DNA of 40,831 bases from Parabacteroides sp. Lineage in GTDB: Bacteria; Bacteroidota; Bacteroidia; Bacteroidales; Tannerellaceae. The notes beneath the pieces are model-generated. The model saw only the letters and a program-made list of their open reading frames with translations, was not told the DNA's origin and searched no databases. Positions 39,281 to 40,831 of the stretch are shown here, one piece after another (the first letter of the stretch is position 1; each line of letters begins with the position of its first letter). The translations under genes and the position numbers were made by a program. The stretch is from the NCBI GenBank assembly GCA_028689545.1, contig JAQVCX010000019.1, forward strand, positions 1 to 40,831, in the 5' to 3' direction.

Positions 39281-39587
39281 TGTCACAAAAACTGTCACAT
39301 TTTCTAAGGTGTCACAAAAACAAAAAGTGTAATTTTCAAGAAAAAATTTTTTCATATATGAGGCGTCACAAAAACAAGTTTTTAAAAGTGATTTTTCGTG
39401 ACAACTTGTGACAGTTTTTGTGACACCGGAAACCGCTTAAAATAAGGGTTTTTTAAAGGTTGTCTCATTATCTCCTATTTTTTTCTCTATTCTTAAGAAA
39501 AAATAAATAGAAGTAGAGATAATAAGTAAATATGAGATAGTAGATAATTATATATAAGGAATTAGGAAAAATTTAGTTTTTGTGACA
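39281..39587 (+). repeat. Noncoding iteron-hairpin cassette B
   Basis: Forward TGTCACA(AAAA) words at 39281, 39293, 39310 and CGTCACAAAAA at 39364; inverted CGTGACA at 39397, TTGTGACA at 39406, TTTTTGTGACA at 39415 and 39577. TTTTCTAAG at 39300 precedes a TGTCAC as in cassette A. The hairpin has outer arms GTCTCAT (39462) and ATGAGA (39532) and inner arms CTCTATTCT (39485) with AGAAGTAGAG (39509). It lies in the same orientation as cassette A at 22887. No protein is encoded; candidate origin or regulatory region. Confidence 0.8.
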
Positions 39588-39637
39588 GAAAATTTTTTAG
39601 ATCGAAAAAAAAAATTATTTTTGGGAGGAGATTTCGA

Positions 39638-40141
39638 TTGGGATCAAGAAAAAGCCGAGATAAAAAAATAAATTATTTAAACGGCTATTATTGGGCGTTA
39701 GAAAATATAAAAAATATTCAAGCGAAAATCGATCGGAAAAACGACCGCCTTTATAGCGTCCGTTCTCCCAAACTTTCGGATATGCCTCGAGGCGGTACTC
39801 CGGTCACTACCTTAGACGTGATAGCGGATAAGGAGGAGCTAGAGGACGATTTACATAAGCGACTAAGAAAAGCTAAGTTAAAAAAGGAGGAAATCGAGCG
39901 AGTGATCGACGATGTCGAGGATCCCCGGTATGTTATGCTACTGACTCTTAAATATGTAGATAATCTATCATGGGATCAAGTAGCCGAGGAAATGAATTAC
40001 TCTTACTCTCGGATCACTAAGCTACACGGTTTAGCATTGGACGAGGTAACTCTCCCGGCTAAATATGGAGGCTCTCCTAGGAAAGGAATAGCCGGATCAG
40101 AGCAGGCCGTAGATATAGATCGGCAATCTGAGGAATTATAA
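39638..40141 (+). CDS. Sigma-70-like late transcription regulator
   Basis: 167 residues. The layout YLNGYYWALENIKNIQAKID, DMPRGGTPVTT and then a C-terminal sigma region 4-like HTH (MLLTLKYVDNLSWDQVAEEM then NYSYSRITKLHGLALDE, about 107-141) is that of ArpU/RinA-type or DUF1492 phage proteins. These activate the late genes, which fits its place before terminase. TTG start follows GGGAGGAG. The N-terminal third is AT-rich. Confidence 0.8.
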   Translation: MGSRKSRDKKINYLNGYYWALENIKNIQAKIDRKNDRLYSVRSPKLSDMPRGGTPVTTLDVIADKEELEDDLHKRLRKAKLKKEEIERVIDDVEDPRYVMLLTLKYVDNLSWDQVAEEMNYSYSRITKLHGLALDEVTLPAKYGGSPRKGIAGSEQAVDIDRQSEEL

Positions 40142-40176
40142 GCGTAATTCACGGCAAGCGAGACGTGTAATTATGT

Positions 40177-40229
40177 GGTAACTTAATAGCGTGGGATCTA
40201 GGCGATAGGACATATCGTTATTGATTACC
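40177..40229 (+). ncRNA. Structured noncoding stem before the terminator
   Basis: GGTAA-C-TTAATA (40177-40188) pairs with TATTGA-TTACC (40219-40229), with a single bulged C and one G-T pair. An inner stem CGATA (40203)/TATCG (40213) lies in the loop. Together with the terminator 14 bases on, this could be the 3' part of a small RNA or the 3' UTR of the sigma-like gene. Confidence 0.45.
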
Positions 40230-40242
40230 TCCTTATCTTAGG

Positions 40243-40267
40243 GGAGCTACTTCGGTAGCTCCTTTTT
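40243..40267 (+). terminator. Rho-independent terminator
   Basis: GGAGCTAC-TTCG-GTAGCTCC followed by TTTTT: a perfect 8-bp stem with a UUCG tetraloop. It ends the early transcript after the sigma-like gene. Confidence 0.95.
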
Positions 40268-40291
40268 GTGTAGAGAATTGGAGGCGGTAAA

Positions 40292-40672
40292 GTGATATTA
40301 AAGATGTGTGCAAGATGTAAAACTCCGGTAGTTTACCCGGCGGTCTACTGTCCTAAGTGTCAAGAGGATATGGATAAGCTGAGGGAGGAGAGAGCCGAGA
40401 CCACAAAGAAACGTTATAACAAACGCTATAACAAGGAGCGAGATCCTAAGTATTCTCGTTTCTATAATTCCCCGGCATGGCGTGCCTTGTCTGCTAGATA
40501 TATGCAAGACCATAAGTACACGTGTGAGGAGTGCAATAAGATAGCGACTCAAGTACATCACAAGACACCGATACAAACCGATCTCGGTTGGGATCTAAGG
40601 TATGACTATGATAACCTCGAGGCTTTGTGTGATAGATGTCATAACAAGGCTCATAAGAGGTTTGGTTTCTAG
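40292..40672 (+). CDS. HNH endonuclease
   Basis: 126 residues. The N-terminal zinc knuckle MCARCKTPVVYPAVYCPKCQ leads to a basic helix, then YNSPAWRALSARYMQDHKYT-CEEC, ATQVHHKTPIQTDLGW (catalytic His pair) and NLEALCDRCHNKAHKR (final H-N-H residues and zinc Cys). Such small HNH proteins next to terminase assist cos cleavage in HK97-like phages. GTG start eight bases after GGAGG. The gene stands after a terminator, so it is probably transcribed with the late operon. Confidence 0.92.
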   Translation: MILKMCARCKTPVVYPAVYCPKCQEDMDKLREERAETTKKRYNKRYNKERDPKYSRFYNSPAWRALSARYMQDHKYTCEECNKIATQVHHKTPIQTDLGWDLRYDYDNLEALCDRCHNKAHKRFGF

Positions 40673-40831
40673 TTTACGGTGTTAAGCGTATGCCTTTGTG
40701 AGCTCGTATACGCCTCATATAGCGACCTTTATTTTAAGGGTAGAGTTGCTCGACTAATTTCGGTCGGTAGCACCTCGAGAACGCTAGAGGGGTAGGGGTG
40801 GGTAAAATTCTACGAGGCTCCGAGGGAACAA
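40673..40831. other. Noncoding right end, likely cos region
   Basis: No gene is seen after HNH. GCGTAT at about 40686 pairs with GTATACGC about 20 bases on, and CCTT/AAGG flank an AT loop near 40728-40739. A G-rich stretch AGGGGTAGGGGTGGGT lies at about 40789-40804. Such G-runs and inverted repeats are common near cos sites. It would join base 1 in a circular genome. Confidence 0.4.

Overview
The window reads as one complete genome of a temperate, long-tailed (siphovirus-type) phage of a Gram-positive host, most likely a member of the Clostridia. Grounds: nearly every gene has a strong AGGAGG-type ribosome binding site, the head genes follow the HK97 order, the tail chaperone uses a frameshift, and the small accessory proteins resemble those of Clostridia phages. 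The HNH endonuclease at the right end and the small terminase at the left end are normally neighbours around a cos site, so the map is probably a circular or terminally joined genome cut there. This is inferred, not seen.

Layout. 1-7.1 kb: packaging, portal, prohead protease, capsid, head-tail connectors. 7.1-14.2 kb: tail (major tail protein, frameshifted chaperone, tape measure, distal tail protein, baseplate). 14.2-17.0 kb: a diversity-generating retroelement (DGR) with target gene, avd, template repeat and reverse transcriptase; the reverse transcriptase reading frame is cut by one in-frame TAG. 17.0-19.1 kb: lysis genes (holin-like membrane proteins, CHAP endolysin), then a strong terminator. 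19.2-21.1 kb: small unknown genes and an HTH regulator sharing a 16-bp operator seen four times. 21.1-22.9 kb: likely attachment region, tRNA-Gly(GCC), tyrosine integrase on the minus strand. 23.2-24.4 kb: repressor and Cro-like genes with divergent promoters. 24.4-39.3 kb: early region with a SNF2-type helicase, a membrane-anchored wall hydrolase, a family B-like DNA polymerase joined in frame to an ERF annealing protein, a YqaJ exonuclease, an SSB-like protein, a VRR nuclease, a PAPS-reductase-like protein, an HD hydrolase and a primase-helicase. 39.3-40.8 kb: a repeat-rich noncoding cassette, a sigma-like late regulator, a terminator and HNH.

How it works together: CI and Cro-like proteins at 24 kb decide lysogeny. 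Early transcription runs right through recombination and replication genes. The sigma-like protein at 39.6 kb probably turns on the late operon, which would run through the joined ends into packaging, tail, DGR and lysis.

The most notable features are: (1) the DGR with a nonsense codon in an otherwise intact RT; (2) two copies, 16 kb apart, of a ~310-bp noncoding cassette made of TGTCACAAA/TTTGTGACA repeats plus a covarying hairpin, possibly replication origins; (3) dispersed CGACC-GGTCG palindromes between early genes, possibly stoperator-like repressor sites or RNA hairpins; (4) a second operator set around the 20.5-kb HTH gene; (5) a polymerase-ERF fusion and a frameshifted zinc-ribbon gene; (6) several structured noncoding stretches; (7) a very high density of GATC with apparent scarcity of GGCC. 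No database search was possible. Family names rest on motif recognition.
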